Positions 18,867 to 28,117 of a stretch of 64,000 nt of DNA are shown piece after piece. The notes under the pieces were generated by a model. The model worked only from the letters and a program-made list of their open reading frames with translations, made no database searches and was not told the DNA's origin. The position numbers and the translations under genes were made by a program. Numbering within the stretch: the first letter of the stretch is position 1; the number at the start of each line of letters is the position of its first letter. The DNA is from Mesorhizobium_G sp049840935. GTDB lineage: Bacteria; Pseudomonadota; Alphaproteobacteria; Rhizobiales; Rhizobiaceae. The DNA lies in contig JASGJA010000001.1 in NCBI GenBank assembly GCA_049840935.1, positions 62,001 through 126,000 of the forward strand. Reading direction: 5' to 3'.

Positions 18867-20002
18867 ACCATACGATCTTTTCCCTATCCCGGCTTAGCGC
18901 CCTGCTGCGAAAAGAATTCATTCAGATGCGCCGCGACCGCGTCACCTTTGCTATGATGCTCGGCGTGCCGCTGATGCTGCTGATATTGTTCGGGTACGCA
19001 ATCAACAATGATCCAAAGCGCTTGCCTGCAGCGTTGGTCGCGACGAGCAATGATCACTACACGCGTGCCATGGTGTCGGCGCTGGAAATGACCGGGTATT
19101 ACCGTTTCGATCACAAGGTAAGTAGCGCAGAAGAAGCCGAAGCCCTGATTACCAAAGGCAATGTGGCATTCGTCGTGACAATTCCGTCTGATTTCGCGCG
19201 CCGCGTGGAGCGTGGCGACAATCCGCAGATTTTGATCGAAGCCGATGCGACAGACCCATCCGTTGCGAGCGGCGCAATTTCGACACTCGGAACGGTTGCG
19301 AGTCAGGCATTGTTGCGTGAGCAGGGCGATCAGGCGCAAGCGGCGGCAATGGCCGCGAGCCAGCTGCAAGTGGTCGTACACCGCCGCTACAATCCGGAAG
19401 GCATTTCCCAATACAACATTGTTCCGGGCTTGTTAGGCGTCATTCTGCAAATGACTATGGTAATGATGACTGCCATGGCGCTCACCCGCGAAAGCGAACG
19501 CGGCACAATGGAAAATTTGCTGGCAATGCCCGCCAGCCCGGTCGAGATCATGCTTGGCAAGGTTCTGCCTTATGCCGCGGTTGGTGCGGTGCAGGTCGTG
19601 GTGGTGCTCGTCGCGGCCAAAACATTGTTCAACGTACCGTTTTTTGGAAGCTTGCCGTTGCTGCTTTCCGCGATTTTCGTATTCGTTCTGGCGCTGGTCT
19701 TGCTTGGCTATTCCATATCGACGGTAGCGCGCACACAGATGCAGGCGATGCAGCTAACCTTTTTCTTCTTCCTGCCATCCATACTCTTGTCGGGCTTCAT
19801 GTTTCCCTATCGTGGCATGCCGGATTGGGCGCAAACACTAGGCGAAATCCTGCCCTTGACGCATTTCCTACGAATCGTTCGCGCCGTTATGCTGAAGGGC
19901 GCGGCATTCCCAGCCATAGCAACGGAAATCGCCGCACTTCTCGCATTCGTTCTAGCGTTCGCAACGCTCGCCCTTTTGCGTTTCCGGCGAACACTGGATT
20001 AG
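18863..20002 (+). CDS. ABC-2 exporter permease (YbhS/YbhR-like)
   Basis: 379 residues: one N-terminal membrane helix (MMLGVPLMLLILFGYAI), a large periplasmic loop of about 150 residues, then five helices, the ABC2_membrane_3 layout. LTRESERGTMENLLAMPASPVEIMLGKVLPY is the typical cytoplasmic coupling segment. E. coli has two permeases (YbhS, YbhR); only one is present here. It is convergent with fucD, with the two stop codons overlapping at 19999-20002. Confidence 0.9.
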   Translation: MNHTIFSLSRLSALLRKEFIQMRRDRVTFAMMLGVPLMLLILFGYAINNDPKRLPAALVATSNDHYTRAMVSALEMTGYYRFDHKVSSAEEAEALITKGNVAFVVTIPSDFARRVERGDNPQILIEADATDPSVASGAISTLGTVASQALLREQGDQAQAAAMAASQLQVVVHRRYNPEGISQYNIVPGLLGVILQMTMVMMTAMALTRESERGTMENLLAMPASPVEIMLGKVLPYAAVGAVQVVVVLVAAKTLFNVPFFGSLPLLLSAIFVFVLALVLLGYSISTVARTQMQAMQLTFFFFLPSILLSGFMFPYRGMPDWAQTLGEILPLTHFLRIVRAVMLKGAAFPAIATEIAALLAFVLAFATLALLRFRRTLD

Positions 20003-21277
20003 CCTCGGAACGTGTATTCCGTGATGGAAGCGGGCTTCATCTCGATTGAAAAGCCTGCGCGTTCTGGCGGCATATAGGCGGCGTTCTTTATGACGCACGG
20101 GTCAATAAAGTGCTCGTGCAAATGATCGACGAATTCGATCACGCGACCCTCTTTCGTACCTGAAACACACAGATAGTCGATCATCGAAAGATGCTGCACA
20201 TATTCGCAAAGGCCAACGCCTCCAGCATGTGGCCAGACAGGCAGATTATATTTCGCTGTCATCAGCAACACAGCCAGCACTTCGTTCAGGCCCCCCATGC
20301 GGCATGAAATCGATCTGCACGACGTCGATTGCGCCCTCGGCTATGAACTGCTTGAACATGATGCGGTTCTGGCACATTTCGCCGGTCGCGACCTTCATCG
20401 GCTTCACCGCTTCGCGGATCTTTCGGTGTCCCGCTATATCGTCGGGGCTTGTGGGTTCCTCGATAAAGAAAGGATTGCAGAAGGCGAGTTTGTCCAGCCA
20501 TTCGATAGCCTGCGGCACTTCCCATACCTGATTGGCATCGATCATCAGATATCGGTCGGGCCCGATTATCTCGCGTGCTATTGTGAGTCGACGAATATCG
20601 TCTTCCAGATCGCGTCCAACCTTCATCTTGACATGGTTGAAACCTGCATCGACGGCTTCCTTGCAAAGCCTCCGCAGTTTCTCTTCAGAATAACCGAGCC
20701 AGCCCGCAGATGTCGTGTAGCAACTATAGCCGTCGCGCTTGAGAATCGTTTCCCGTTCCGCGCGGCCCAACTCTGCCTTTTTGAGGATCGCCAGCGCTTC
20801 GTCAGGCGTCAACACATCTGTGAGATAGCGAAAATCTACAATCTTGAGAATTTCCTCCGCGCTCATGTCGGAGACGAGCTTCCAAACCGGCTTACCGGCA
20901 TCTTTAGCGAGCAAATCCCAAATGGCATTGACCGCCGCGCCAGTTGCCAGATGCATTGCACCCTTGTCCGGGCCGATCCATCGCAACTGGCTGTCGCTCG
21001 TGAGATGCCGCCACATGCGGCCCGGATCTTCTTTTATCCAATCTAGCTCGAGGCCAACCAGAAGATGCCGCATGGCTTCAATGGCGGCCACGCAAATTTC
21101 GTTGCCGCGTCCGATAGTGAACGTCAGCCCATGACCTTCAAGTCCGGAACGGTCCGTTTCCAGCACCAGATAGGCGGCAGAATAGTCAGGGTCCGGGTTC
21201 ATCGCATCCGACCCGTCAAGGCTCAGCGATGTTGGGAACCGCAGGTCGTAGGTCCGCAGGTTCGTGATCTTCATCAT
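19999..21277 (-). pseudogene. fucD: L-fuconate dehydratase, enolase superfamily (frame broken by one extra base)
   Basis: Converts L-fuconate to 2-keto-3-deoxy-L-fuconate. The enolase-superfamily residues are all visible: the KMKVG lysine pair, Asp in LMIDANQVW, Glu in FIEEPT, Glu in ATGEMCQ, and the catalytic His in WPHAGGVGLCEYVQH. The last lies beyond a frame break. Removing one base from the AAA at 20307-20309 restores VVQIDSCRMGGLNEVLAVLL and gives 425 residues, close to characterised FucD. It is the last gene of the minus-strand sugar-acid operon. Substrate is inferred from family resemblance and neighbours. Confidence 0.88.
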
Positions 21278-21376
21278 GACGCAAATCCTTCGCGTTCGCG
21301 CAATATTTCACCGCGCCCCGCCGAGTGAGGCGGAGCCGCAAATATCCAAACTTTCAATGGGACGTTGGGCTTTGGC

Positions 21377-22222
21377 CTACGCGTCCGCCTTTACGTTCTG
21401 CTTCTGCGTCCCCAATCCCTCGATGCCGAGTTCAACCACGTCACCCGCTTTGAGGAACTTCTGAGGCTTCATGCCCATGCCAACGCCGGGCGGCGTGCCT
21501 GTCGAGATGATGTCGCCAGGTTGCAGGCTCATGAAGCGCGAGAGATAGGAGACAAGATACTTAACGCCATAGACCATCGTTGCCGTGGTGCCGTCCTGCA
21601 TCTTCTTGCCATTGACTGTGAGCCACAGCTTAAGATTTTGAGGGTCTTTGACCTCGTCCTTGGTTACGAGCCAAGGACCGGTCGGCCCAAACGTGTCGCT
21701 GCTTTTGCCCTTGGTCCACTGGCCTTGATGCTCAATCTGGAAAGCTCGTTCCGAGACGTCATGGAGCACGCAGTAGCCTGCGACGTAGTCCAGCGCGTCT
21801 TCTTCGGAAACATATTTGGCCTTCTTGCCGATGACGACGCCGAGTTCCACTTCCCAGTCTGTTTTCTTCGAGTCACGTGGGATCAGCAGATCGTCATTTG
21901 GCCCGACAATTGCGGAAGTCGCCTTCATGAAAATGATAGGCTCGGAAGGAACTACTGCGCCGGTTTCTGCCGCATGGTCAGAATAATTAAGGCCAATACA
22001 GATGAACTTGCCTGTGCCGCCTACGCATGGACCCAGCCGTGGATTGCCGCGAACCGCCGGGAGCGATTTTGGGTCCAGCTTCGCCAGCCTCTTCAATTGC
22101 GCAGGAGCGAGTACAGCCCCCGCCACATCGGGCACATGATCCGAAAGATCGCGGATCTTGCCATCTGCATCCAAGAGGCCGGGCTTTTCGGCACCTGCCT
22201 TGCCATATCGTACCAGTTTCAT
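21377..22222 (-). CDS. FAH-family hydrolase (probable 2,4-diketo-3-deoxy-L-fuconate hydrolase)
   Basis: 281 residues of the fumarylacetoacetase superfamily. An N-terminal 60-residue domain precedes the core with GLNYSDHAAETG, the metal-binding WEVELGVVIG and the HDVSER segment, and SLQPGDIISTGTPPGVG near the end. In the non-phosphorylative fucose route such an enzyme cleaves the diketo acid to pyruvate and lactate. Ureidoglycolate lyase is the common automatic label for this family, but the fucD-SDR context argues for the sugar-acid role. ATG at 22222 has GGGAGAAG upstream. Confidence 0.82.
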   Translation of the reverse strand: MKLVRYGKAGAEKPGLLDADGKIRDLSDHVPDVAGAVLAPAQLKRLAKLDPKSLPAVRGNPRLGPCVGGTGKFICIGLNYSDHAAETGAVVPSEPIIFMKATSAIVGPNDDLLIPRDSKKTDWEVELGVVIGKKAKYVSEEDALDYVAGYCVLHDVSERAFQIEHQGQWTKGKSSDTFGPTGPWLVTKDEVKDPQNLKLWLTVNGKKMQDGTTATMVYGVKYLVSYLSRFMSLQPGDIISTGTPPGVGMGMKPQKFLKAGDVVELGIEGLGTQKQNVKADA

Positions 22223-22248
22223 GCTTCTCCCTCGATCTCCGCTTGAGT

Positions 22249-22977
22249 TCAGACTGTCCAGCCGCCATCGATATTATACGCTTGGCCGGTCGTATAGGTT
22301 GCCCCAGCTAGATACACTGCTAGGTCGGCAATCTCTTCGGGCTCGCCCAACCTGCCCATGGGTTGGCGTGCGATAAACGCAGCACGTGCCTTGTCATAGT
22401 CACCCTGTGCGCGCATTCGGTCCTGCAAGGATGGGCTTTCCACCGTGCCGGGGCAGATACAATTGCAGCGAATGCCTTGCGTGATGTAGTCGGCAGCCAC
22501 CGCCTTGGTTAGCCCGATCACAGCTGCCTTTGTCACACCGTAGGCGAAGCGGTTGGGCACGCCCTTCACTGAACTCGCGACGGAGGACATGTTGATGATC
22601 GCGCCATCCTTGCGGTCCAGCATGCCCGGCAGCACGGCGCGAATGGTTCGGATCATGGAACGAACATTTAAGTCCACGGCGAAGTCGAAATCCTCGTCCT
22701 TCATCTCGATAATGGAACCGGAATGGACGAAGCCCGCGCAGTTGAAAAGCACATCCACCTGTCCAATGCTGCTGATCACCGCCTGTACGTCCGCATCGTT
22801 CAAAACGTCCATGCGGCGTCCGACTATGTTATCGTTCTTCAACTCGCCGAGCAGCTTGTCGTTGATGTCGGTTGCATAAACTTTCGCGCCAGCGGCGGCA
22901 AAAGCAAGCGCTGAAGCACGGCCAATACCCTGCGCGGCAGCTGTTACGACTACAGTTTTTCCGGTCAAGTCGGACAT
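22249..22977 (-). CDS. SDR-family dehydrogenase (probable 2-keto-3-deoxy-L-fuconate dehydrogenase)
   Basis: 242 residues, classical short-chain dehydrogenase. Cofactor motif TAAAQGIGRASA at about residue 12, an Asp after beta-2 (ATDIND) that favours NAD, catalytic Ser in NMSSVASS and the YxxxK pair in YGVTK. The end NIDGGWTV is typical. It is expected to oxidise 2-keto-3-deoxy-L-fuconate to the 2,4-diketo acid, between fucD and the FAH hydrolase, which flank it. Start set at MSDLTGK (22977); the 20 in-frame residues upstream are not SDR-like. Confidence 0.85.
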   Translation of the reverse strand: MSDLTGKTVVVTAAAQGIGRASALAFAAAGAKVYATDINDKLLGELKNDNIVGRRMDVLNDADVQAVISSIGQVDVLFNCAGFVHSGSIIEMKDEDFDFAVDLNVRSMIRTIRAVLPGMLDRKDGAIINMSSVASSVKGVPNRFAYGVTKAAVIGLTKAVAADYITQGIRCNCICPGTVESPSLQDRMRAQGDYDKARAAFIARQPMGRLGEPEEIADLAVYLAGATYTTGQAYNIDGGWTV

Positions 22978-22981
22978 GGTT

Positions 22982-23428
22982 CTAGCTCTTCTTGCGTTCA
23001 ACGACATAGATGTGATCTGCGGCCAATACTGTCTCACCGCGCTGATTAATGACTTGCAGCCGTTCGATAACGCGTCCGGCGTCAGGTCGCTTTGGGTCGT
23101 CCTCTTTGGCGGAAATTGTCGTCACCGAATGAATTGTATCGTTGATGAAGACCGGCTTGATAAAACGCAGCCTGTCATACCCGTATGAGAAGGCAACCGG
23201 ATTTATCACGCTGGCCGTGAGCCCAACGCCTATGGAAAACACCAGCGTACCGTGTGCGATGCGCTGGCCGAAGGGCGACGCTTTCATGAACTCCGCATCC
23301 ATGTGGTGTGGAAAGAAATCACCCGTATGCCCTGCATGAACCACGAAATCGGTTTCGGTAATCGTGCGCCCGCTGGTCTTGCGCGAAGACCCGATCTCAT
23401 AATCCTCGAAGTAGGTAACGACTTCCAT
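22982..23428 (-). CDS. MaoC-like hot-dog dehydratase
   Basis: 148 residues, a single MaoC/R-hydratase hot-dog fold. The hydratase-like motif appears as GDFFPHHMD (family form resembles GDxNPxHxD), with QRIAHGTLVFSIGVGL afterwards. Relatives hydrate enoyl-CoA or act on mesaconyl-type substrates. That is unexpected among fucose genes, because none of the known steps is a CoA-ester hydration. It lies four bases upstream of the SDR gene and directly abuts the Gfo/Idh gene, so it belongs to the operon. Function in this pathway is unknown. Confidence 0.82.
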   Translation of the reverse strand: MEVVTYFEDYEIGSSRKTSGRTITETDFVVHAGHTGDFFPHHMDAEFMKASPFGQRIAHGTLVFSIGVGLTASVINPVAFSYGYDRLRFIKPVFINDTIHSVTTISAKEDDPKRPDAGRVIERLQVINQRGETVLAADHIYVVERKKS

Positions 23429-24496
23429 TTATGGCTTCCTAGCAAGCAGTGTGGCAGGCGCGGCGCTCGACTGGTACGCAGCCTCTATCAGCGCCATCGT
23501 GTTCCACGCATCCTCCACCGAGCTGATGAGCTGTTTGTCCTCACCCGCTACAAAGCGCTGCATGTTGGCCATGCGCCCGATAAATGCATCCGGGAACCAA
23601 CCGCCCTTGAGAGGCACACGGATCCAGTCGTCACCGCCCTTCGGGTAAATGTCGAGAATATCCGGTTCTCCACGCGGATAGTCGAGGTTGACGCCAAGCT
23701 GAACATAGGCCGCGCCCTCGGTCCCACAAACGCGGAACTCACAGGCTTGATGCTTACGTTTGAAGGCGTGATCATGATTTATTGACAGCGCACAACGTAC
23801 GCGGTCGCCATAGTCCAGAATTGCGCTGGTACGCGTCTGCGCGACATTATGGTTCGGATGGCCGATCGATTTGGCATGAACACCGCGCGGATCGCCAAGC
23901 ACCTGACGGATCAAATCCAGATAGTGGATGGAATGCAGCGCCAGTTCCACACGCGGCGATTTCAGAACAAACGGCCAATGCGGCCAAGGCGTGTCCAGCG
24001 CCAGCCACGCGTCAAAATCCACAACCTCGCCAAGCAAACCCTTGGCGATGGCGTCCTTCAGCGCCAGCATCATGGGCGCAAAGCGAAGCTGGAAATTCAT
24101 CGCGGCGGTGAGACTTTTCGCCCGGCAAATTTCAAGGATTTCCGTCGCGCCAGCCAGATCGCTGCCCATCGGCTTTTGGATCAGCACCGCAGCATTATCG
24201 GGAAGGGCTTTCAACACTGCTGCGTGGAAGGCTGGAGGTGTAGCAAGATCGAAGATCACATTCTCGATTGATGCAGCCTCTTCTGCCGTTCGATAAGCGG
24301 TTACGCCCCATTCCGCGGCAAGCTTCTCGGCCTTGGCGAAATCAGGATCGTAGATGCCTGCAATTGGAATATCGGACTTCCGATAGGCCGGGAAATGCGC
24401 ATCGCCCACGATTGATCCAGCGCCGAAAGTCACCACCGGACGCGGATTAGATGGAGCCAGCCACGCTTGCGCAAGCGTCGAGGGATCGAAGGTCAT
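23429..24496 (-). CDS. Gfo/Idh/MocA-family oxidoreductase
   Basis: 355 residues. The N-terminal Rossmann fold contains VVTFGAGSIVGDAHFPAYRKS and a nucleotide-binding strand followed by IAGIYDPDFAKAEKLAAEWG. The family EKP motif appears as IQKPMGSD (about residue 107). The C-terminal alpha/beta domain has HSIHYLDLIRQVLGDP, the usual substrate-site region. Family members are NAD(P)-dependent sugar or inositol dehydrogenases. Here it might perform the first oxidation of the sugar to its lactone, a step for which no other gene in the locus is obvious. That is inference only. Confidence 0.84.
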   Translation of the reverse strand: MTFDPSTLAQAWLAPSNPRPVVTFGAGSIVGDAHFPAYRKSDIPIAGIYDPDFAKAEKLAAEWGVTAYRTAEEAASIENVIFDLATPPAFHAAVLKALPDNAAVLIQKPMGSDLAGATEILEICRAKSLTAAMNFQLRFAPMMLALKDAIAKGLLGEVVDFDAWLALDTPWPHWPFVLKSPRVELALHSIHYLDLIRQVLGDPRGVHAKSIGHPNHNVAQTRTSAILDYGDRVRCALSINHDHAFKRKHQACEFRVCGTEGAAYVQLGVNLDYPRGEPDILDIYPKGGDDWIRVPLKGGWFPDAFIGRMANMQRFVAGEDKQLISSVEDAWNTMALIEAAYQSSAAPATLLARKP

Positions 24497-24542
24497 GCGA
24501 GTCTACCAAATCCACTGTGCGTAAACCGCGTAGCAAACACTC

Positions 24543-24622
24543 CGTCATCCTCGGGCTTGTCCCGAGGATCTGCTACGTAACCGGCAGTATTGCAGATCCT
24601 CGGGACAAGCCCGAGGATGACG
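24543..24622. repeat. long perfect palindromic intergenic element
   Basis: Two 31-base arms (24543-24573 and 24592-24622) are exact reverse complements, separated by 18 bases. Each arm contains an inner dyad, TCCTCGGG/CCCGAGGA. Elements with the CGTCATCCTCGGG core are widespread between genes in alphaproteobacteria. It lies in the 168-base gap between the mutarotase and Gfo/Idh genes, which are transcribed in the same direction, and would form a very stable RNA hairpin inside the operon message. Confidence 0.92.
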
Positions 24623-24664
24623 AACAGAGAAAGTGCATCGGTCATAGACAATGCCGCCAAACCT

Positions 24665-24994
24665 TCAATCGACATGGAAGACCTCTTCCGTCGTCGCCCA
24701 CCAGTCACCGTCTTTGACAGTCTTGAGCGGCACTTGCAGCGGCATGTTGATTGCCCACCATTCTTGCGTCTTGGGATCAGCGGCCATTTTCGCTGAATCA
24801 GCGGCGAAGTCCGTGCCGTGATACTCGAAATAGGCGAAGAGCAGATTTTCCGGCTCTCGCAAAAAGATGCTATAATTCTTGATGTTGCAGTCCGCGATCT
24901 TTGCCAAAACTTCCGGCCAGACCGCGGCGTGAAGGCGTTTGTACTCGGCAATTGCCTCGGGCTTGATGCCCAGAATGGCTCCCATGCGCTGCAT
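24665..24994 (-). CDS. L-fucose/L-rhamnose mutarotase family protein
   Basis: 109 residues, the usual length of RhaM/FucU-like DUF718 proteins. Family features: MGAILGIKPEAIAEYKRLHAAVWPEVL with the active-site His, NYSIFLREPENLLFAYFEY, and PLQVPLKTVKDGDWWATTEEVFH. These enzymes interconvert the alpha and beta anomers of deoxy-sugars so that the dehydrogenase receives the form it uses. Its presence supports a 6-deoxy-hexose as the substrate of the locus. It lies three bases downstream of the second enolase-superfamily gene. Confidence 0.88.
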   Translation of the reverse strand: MQRMGAILGIKPEAIAEYKRLHAAVWPEVLAKIADCNIKNYSIFLREPENLLFAYFEYHGTDFAADSAKMAADPKTQEWWAINMPLQVPLKTVKDGDWWATTEEVFHVD

Positions 24995-24997
24995 GGC

Positions 24998-26110
24998 CTA
25001 CCTCCCGATCTCGCTCGTGAATTCGGCGATGCTCTTCGCCTTCACTGCGTCCCAATCCCAGTCGATGCCAATGCCCGGTTCGCTCGGCGCATAGGCATGG
25101 CCATCTTCGATCTTGAGGCGCGATCCCGTCAAATCATCGAGTTGTGGAATGTATTCGACATACTTGCCGTTCTGCACAGCGCAGACCAGGCTGACGTGCA
25201 GTTCCATGAGAAAATGCGGGCACACCGGAATATCAAACGCTTCCGCCGCGTGCGCGACCTTGAGCCAAGGTGTGATGCCGCCGATGCGCCCAACATCCAC
25301 CTGCACGATATTGCAGGCGCCTCTCTGCATGTATTCGCGGAAGTGGCGTATCGAATAGAGTGACTCGCCAACCGCAATCGGCGTCGTAGCCGAGTTGGAC
25401 AGGCGTACATGGCCGTCAATATCATCGGCGGGAAGTGGCTCCTCGATCCACGCCAGGTCGAGGGGCCGCAACCGCTCCGCACGTCGAACCGCTTCATCAA
25501 CCGTAAAACCCTGATTGCAATCGGTCATGATTTCGTATGCATCACCCACCGCCGCGCGCACCGCCGAAAGCCGCGCTACGTCCTCCGAAACATGCGGACG
25601 ACCAATCTTTACTTTTGATCCAGTAAACCCTTTGGCTTTGGCTTGCAGGGCATCGTCCACCAATGCCGCCGTCTCGATGTGCAGCCAGCCGCCTTCTGTC
25701 GTGTAGAGCGGGCACCGCTCTTTCGCGCCGCCAGCGAGCTTCCAAAGAGGCAACTTCTGCTTCCTTGCACGCAAATCCCAAAGCGCGGTGTCGATAGCGG
25801 CCAGCGCAATCGCAGTAATCGCGCCTATGGTCGTTGCATGAGTGGCAAATTCCAGCTCGTGCCATATCGCTTCGATCATGTCCGCGTCGCGACCGATCAA
25901 GCGTGGCGCAAGGTGATCTGACAGCAAGCGCATTACCGACGAACCGCCAGTACCGATTGTATAGCTGTAGCCGGTTCCAGTTGCGCCATCCGAATCCGTA
26001 ATCGTCACGATTGGCGTTTCCTGAGACACAAAGCTCTGAATCGCATCGGTGCGCTTGACCTTGGGAACTAGGTCAACCATCCGCAGTTCGACGCGCTCGA
26101 TCTTCGCCAT
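24998..26110 (-). CDS. mandelate racemase/muconate lactonizing enzyme-family protein
   Basis: 370 residues, enolase superfamily. N-terminal capping domain, then barrel residues: the KVKIG lysine pair, Asp in IMTDCNQGF, Glu in WIEEPLP, Glu in AVGESLYS, and a His in VCPHFLMELH. The set is complete, so it should be an active acid-sugar dehydratase or racemase. It is distinct in sequence from FucD in the same operon. It could act on a second acid sugar or a stereoisomer (for example galactonate, rhamnonate or arabinonate type); the sequence alone does not settle this. The importer ATPase gene ends two bases upstream of its start. Confidence 0.84.
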   Translation of the reverse strand: MAKIERVELRMVDLVPKVKRTDAIQSFVSQETPIVTITDSDGATGTGYSYTIGTGGSSVMRLLSDHLAPRLIGRDADMIEAIWHELEFATHATTIGAITAIALAAIDTALWDLRARKQKLPLWKLAGGAKERCPLYTTEGGWLHIETAALVDDALQAKAKGFTGSKVKIGRPHVSEDVARLSAVRAAVGDAYEIMTDCNQGFTVDEAVRRAERLRPLDLAWIEEPLPADDIDGHVRLSNSATTPIAVGESLYSIRHFREYMQRGACNIVQVDVGRIGGITPWLKVAHAAEAFDIPVCPHFLMELHVSLVCAVQNGKYVEYIPQLDDLTGSRLKIEDGHAYAPSEPGIGIDWDWDAVKAKSIAEFTSEIGR

Positions 26111-26112
26111 TG

Positions 26113-27210
26113 TCAGGCCCTCAGCGTCCTGCCGGTTTCGGCAGAAAACAGATGCGCTTGCGAAAGATCGAAGCTCATCTTCACCTTGTCGCCGGACTTG
26201 AGCGGTCGCGGGTTCAACATGCGTGCGACCAAATCCGCGCCGTCAAAATCCGCAAATACCAGCGTTTCATTGCCCAGCGGCTCTGTCACGGTCACCGGCA
26301 GTTCCAGTGCGTGGACATCGGTTTCTTCGCCCGAATGCAGACCATGGCCCGTGGGGTAAGCGTCGTCAGGACGCAGACCAAACACTACCTTATCACCCGC
26401 AGCTACTCGGTCGCGGAACTGACGCGGCAGCGGTAATTTTGCGCCGTTCGGGAAAGCCAGCTTCCCATCATTCACAATTGCCTCCCGCAAATTCATGGGC
26501 GGCGATCCAATGAAGCCAGCTACGAAACGCGTGGCTGGACGCTTGAACACCTCGTCGGGCGTGCCGACCTGCTCGATATAACCGTCGCGCATAATGACGA
26601 TGCGATCCGAGAGCGTCATCGCTTCGACCTGATCGTGCGTCACATAAACAACGGTGGATTGCACCTTGGCGTGCAGTTTTTTGATCTCAGTGCGCATTTG
26701 CGTGCGCAGTTTGGCGTCAAGATTCGATAGTGGCTCATCGAAAAGAAACACGTCCGGGTCACGAACAATCGCACGTCCCATTGCAACGCGTTGGCGCTGC
26801 CCCCCGGAAAGCTGTGACGGGCGGCGTTCAAGCAAATGATTCAGGTCGAGGATGGAAGCGGCTTCGTCCACCCGCTTGGCAATTTCATCTTGCGGGCGTC
26901 CGGCAATCTTCAGGGAAAAGCCCATATTCTCGCGCACGGTCATATGCGGATAGAGTGCGTAAGATTGGAACACCATAGAGATATTGCGCGAGCGCGGCGG
27001 CAGATCGTTGACCACCTTGCCACCGATTTCGATGTCACCAGCCGACACTTCTTCTAATCCGGCGATCATGCGCAGCGTGGTGGACTTGCCGCAGCCAGAA
27101 GGCCCGACCAACGCGATAAACTCGCGGTCTGCTACTTCGAGGTCGATTCCATGCACGACTTCCAGAGGGCCGTAACGTTTGGTCAGCTTTTTCAGGGAAA
27201 CGGTTGCCAT
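26113..27210 (-). CDS. sugar ABC importer ATP-binding protein (MalK/UgpC-like)
   Basis: 365 residues. ATPase domain with Walker A GPSGCGKSTT, signature LSGGQRQRVAMGRAI, Walker B DVFLFDEPLSNLD and switch YVTHDQVEAMT, then a C-terminal TOBE/MalK-type regulatory domain (VVFGLRPDDAYP, FSAETGRTLRA). It energises import with the two permeases just upstream in the transcript. Located between the importer permeases and the enzymes, so uptake and catabolism share one message. Confidence 0.93.
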   Translation of the reverse strand: MATVSLKKLTKRYGPLEVVHGIDLEVADREFIALVGPSGCGKSTTLRMIAGLEEVSAGDIEIGGKVVNDLPPRSRNISMVFQSYALYPHMTVRENMGFSLKIAGRPQDEIAKRVDEAASILDLNHLLERRPSQLSGGQRQRVAMGRAIVRDPDVFLFDEPLSNLDAKLRTQMRTEIKKLHAKVQSTVVYVTHDQVEAMTLSDRIVIMRDGYIEQVGTPDEVFKRPATRFVAGFIGSPPMNLREAIVNDGKLAFPNGAKLPLPRQFRDRVAAGDKVVFGLRPDDAYPTGHGLHSGEETDVHALELPVTVTEPLGNETLVFADFDGADLVARMLNPRPLKSGDKVKMSFDLSQAHLFSAETGRTLRA

Positions 27211-27245
27211 GGGTTTACCTGCTCATTTCTGCTCGGTCATTTTGT

Positions 27246-28112
27246 TCATCCCTTCACCGCACCGGAGGTCAGACCGCCGACTAGATGCTTCTGCACGATG
27301 AAGGTGAGTGTCAGCGCGGGAATGATCATCACCACGGCCAGCGCACACATACCGCGCCAGTCGATGGTAAACTCAGCCGTATAGTCTAGCAGGCCGACCG
27401 GCAGTGTTTTAGAATTGATCGAGCGGGTCAGCTGCGATGCCAGCGCAAACTCATTCCACGAAGTGAGAAAGGCGAAGATGCCGGCGGACGCGATTCCGGG
27501 GCCAGCCAGCGGAAACTCCACCTGCCAGAATGCTTGCCAGCGGGTGCAGCCGTCGATCTGTGCAGCTTCAGCCAAATCCTTCGGCACCTGCCGGAAGAAG
27601 CCGTCGATGAGCCAGATCGTGAAGGGAATGTTCAGCGCCACATAAGCGAGGATTAAGCCGAAATGCGTGTCGATGATGCCAACGCGTGCGAACACGAAGA
27701 ACAGCGGCAGCGACAGTGCAATACCGGGCACGGTGCGTGTCAGCATCAGACCGAGGAACAGGCCAGATTTTCCCTTGAAACGGAACCGCGCGAAGGCATA
27801 GCCACCAGCCATGCCGATGATGATCGCGATCACCGTCGACGTCACCGAGATGATGAGCGAATTGCGGAAATAGTCGAGCACTGGAATGCCGCCTTTGCCG
27901 ACACCGGAGAACATCGACACATAGGCGTCCAGCGATAATTCCTGCGGTATCCAGACCGGAGGCTTTGCCATGATTTCTACAGTTGGACGCAGCGAAGCGA
28001 GCACGATCCAGATGCCGGGAAGGCAGATGATTAGCATCGCCAGAAAAAGCGCCACTTTGTGCGCTATCGAGAGCAGGCGCTTTTTGGTGCGGGCTGAAGC
28101 GTTAGCGTCCAT
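27246..28112 (-). CDS. sugar ABC importer permease (MalG-like)
   Basis: About 288 residues, six membrane segments. The EAA coupling motif is EAAQIDGCTRWQAFWQVEFPLAGPG. The long N-terminal periplasmic loop with KPPVWIPQELSLDAYVSMF is typical of MalG/UgpE. Start chosen at ATG 28112 (MDANAS) with GGAG 12 bases upstream; a GTG four codons earlier overlaps the preceding stop and is the alternative. It works with the MalF-like permease encoded upstream. Confidence 0.9.
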   Translation of the reverse strand: MDANASARTKKRLLSIAHKVALFLAMLIICLPGIWIVLASLRPTVEIMAKPPVWIPQELSLDAYVSMFSGVGKGGIPVLDYFRNSLIISVTSTVIAIIIGMAGGYAFARFRFKGKSGLFLGLMLTRTVPGIALSLPLFFVFARVGIIDTHFGLILAYVALNIPFTIWLIDGFFRQVPKDLAEAAQIDGCTRWQAFWQVEFPLAGPGIASAGIFAFLTSWNEFALASQLTRSINSKTLPVGLLDYTAEFTIDWRGMCALAVVMIIPALTLTFIVQKHLVGGLTSGAVKG

Positions 28113-28117
28113 CGGCG

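Noticed and set aside
21377..22222. Ureidoglycolate lyase or homoprotocatechuate isomerase role for the FAH-family protein
   Set aside because: No purine or aromatic catabolism genes are present; the fucD-SDR-mutarotase setting fits a diketo-sugar-acid hydrolase better.
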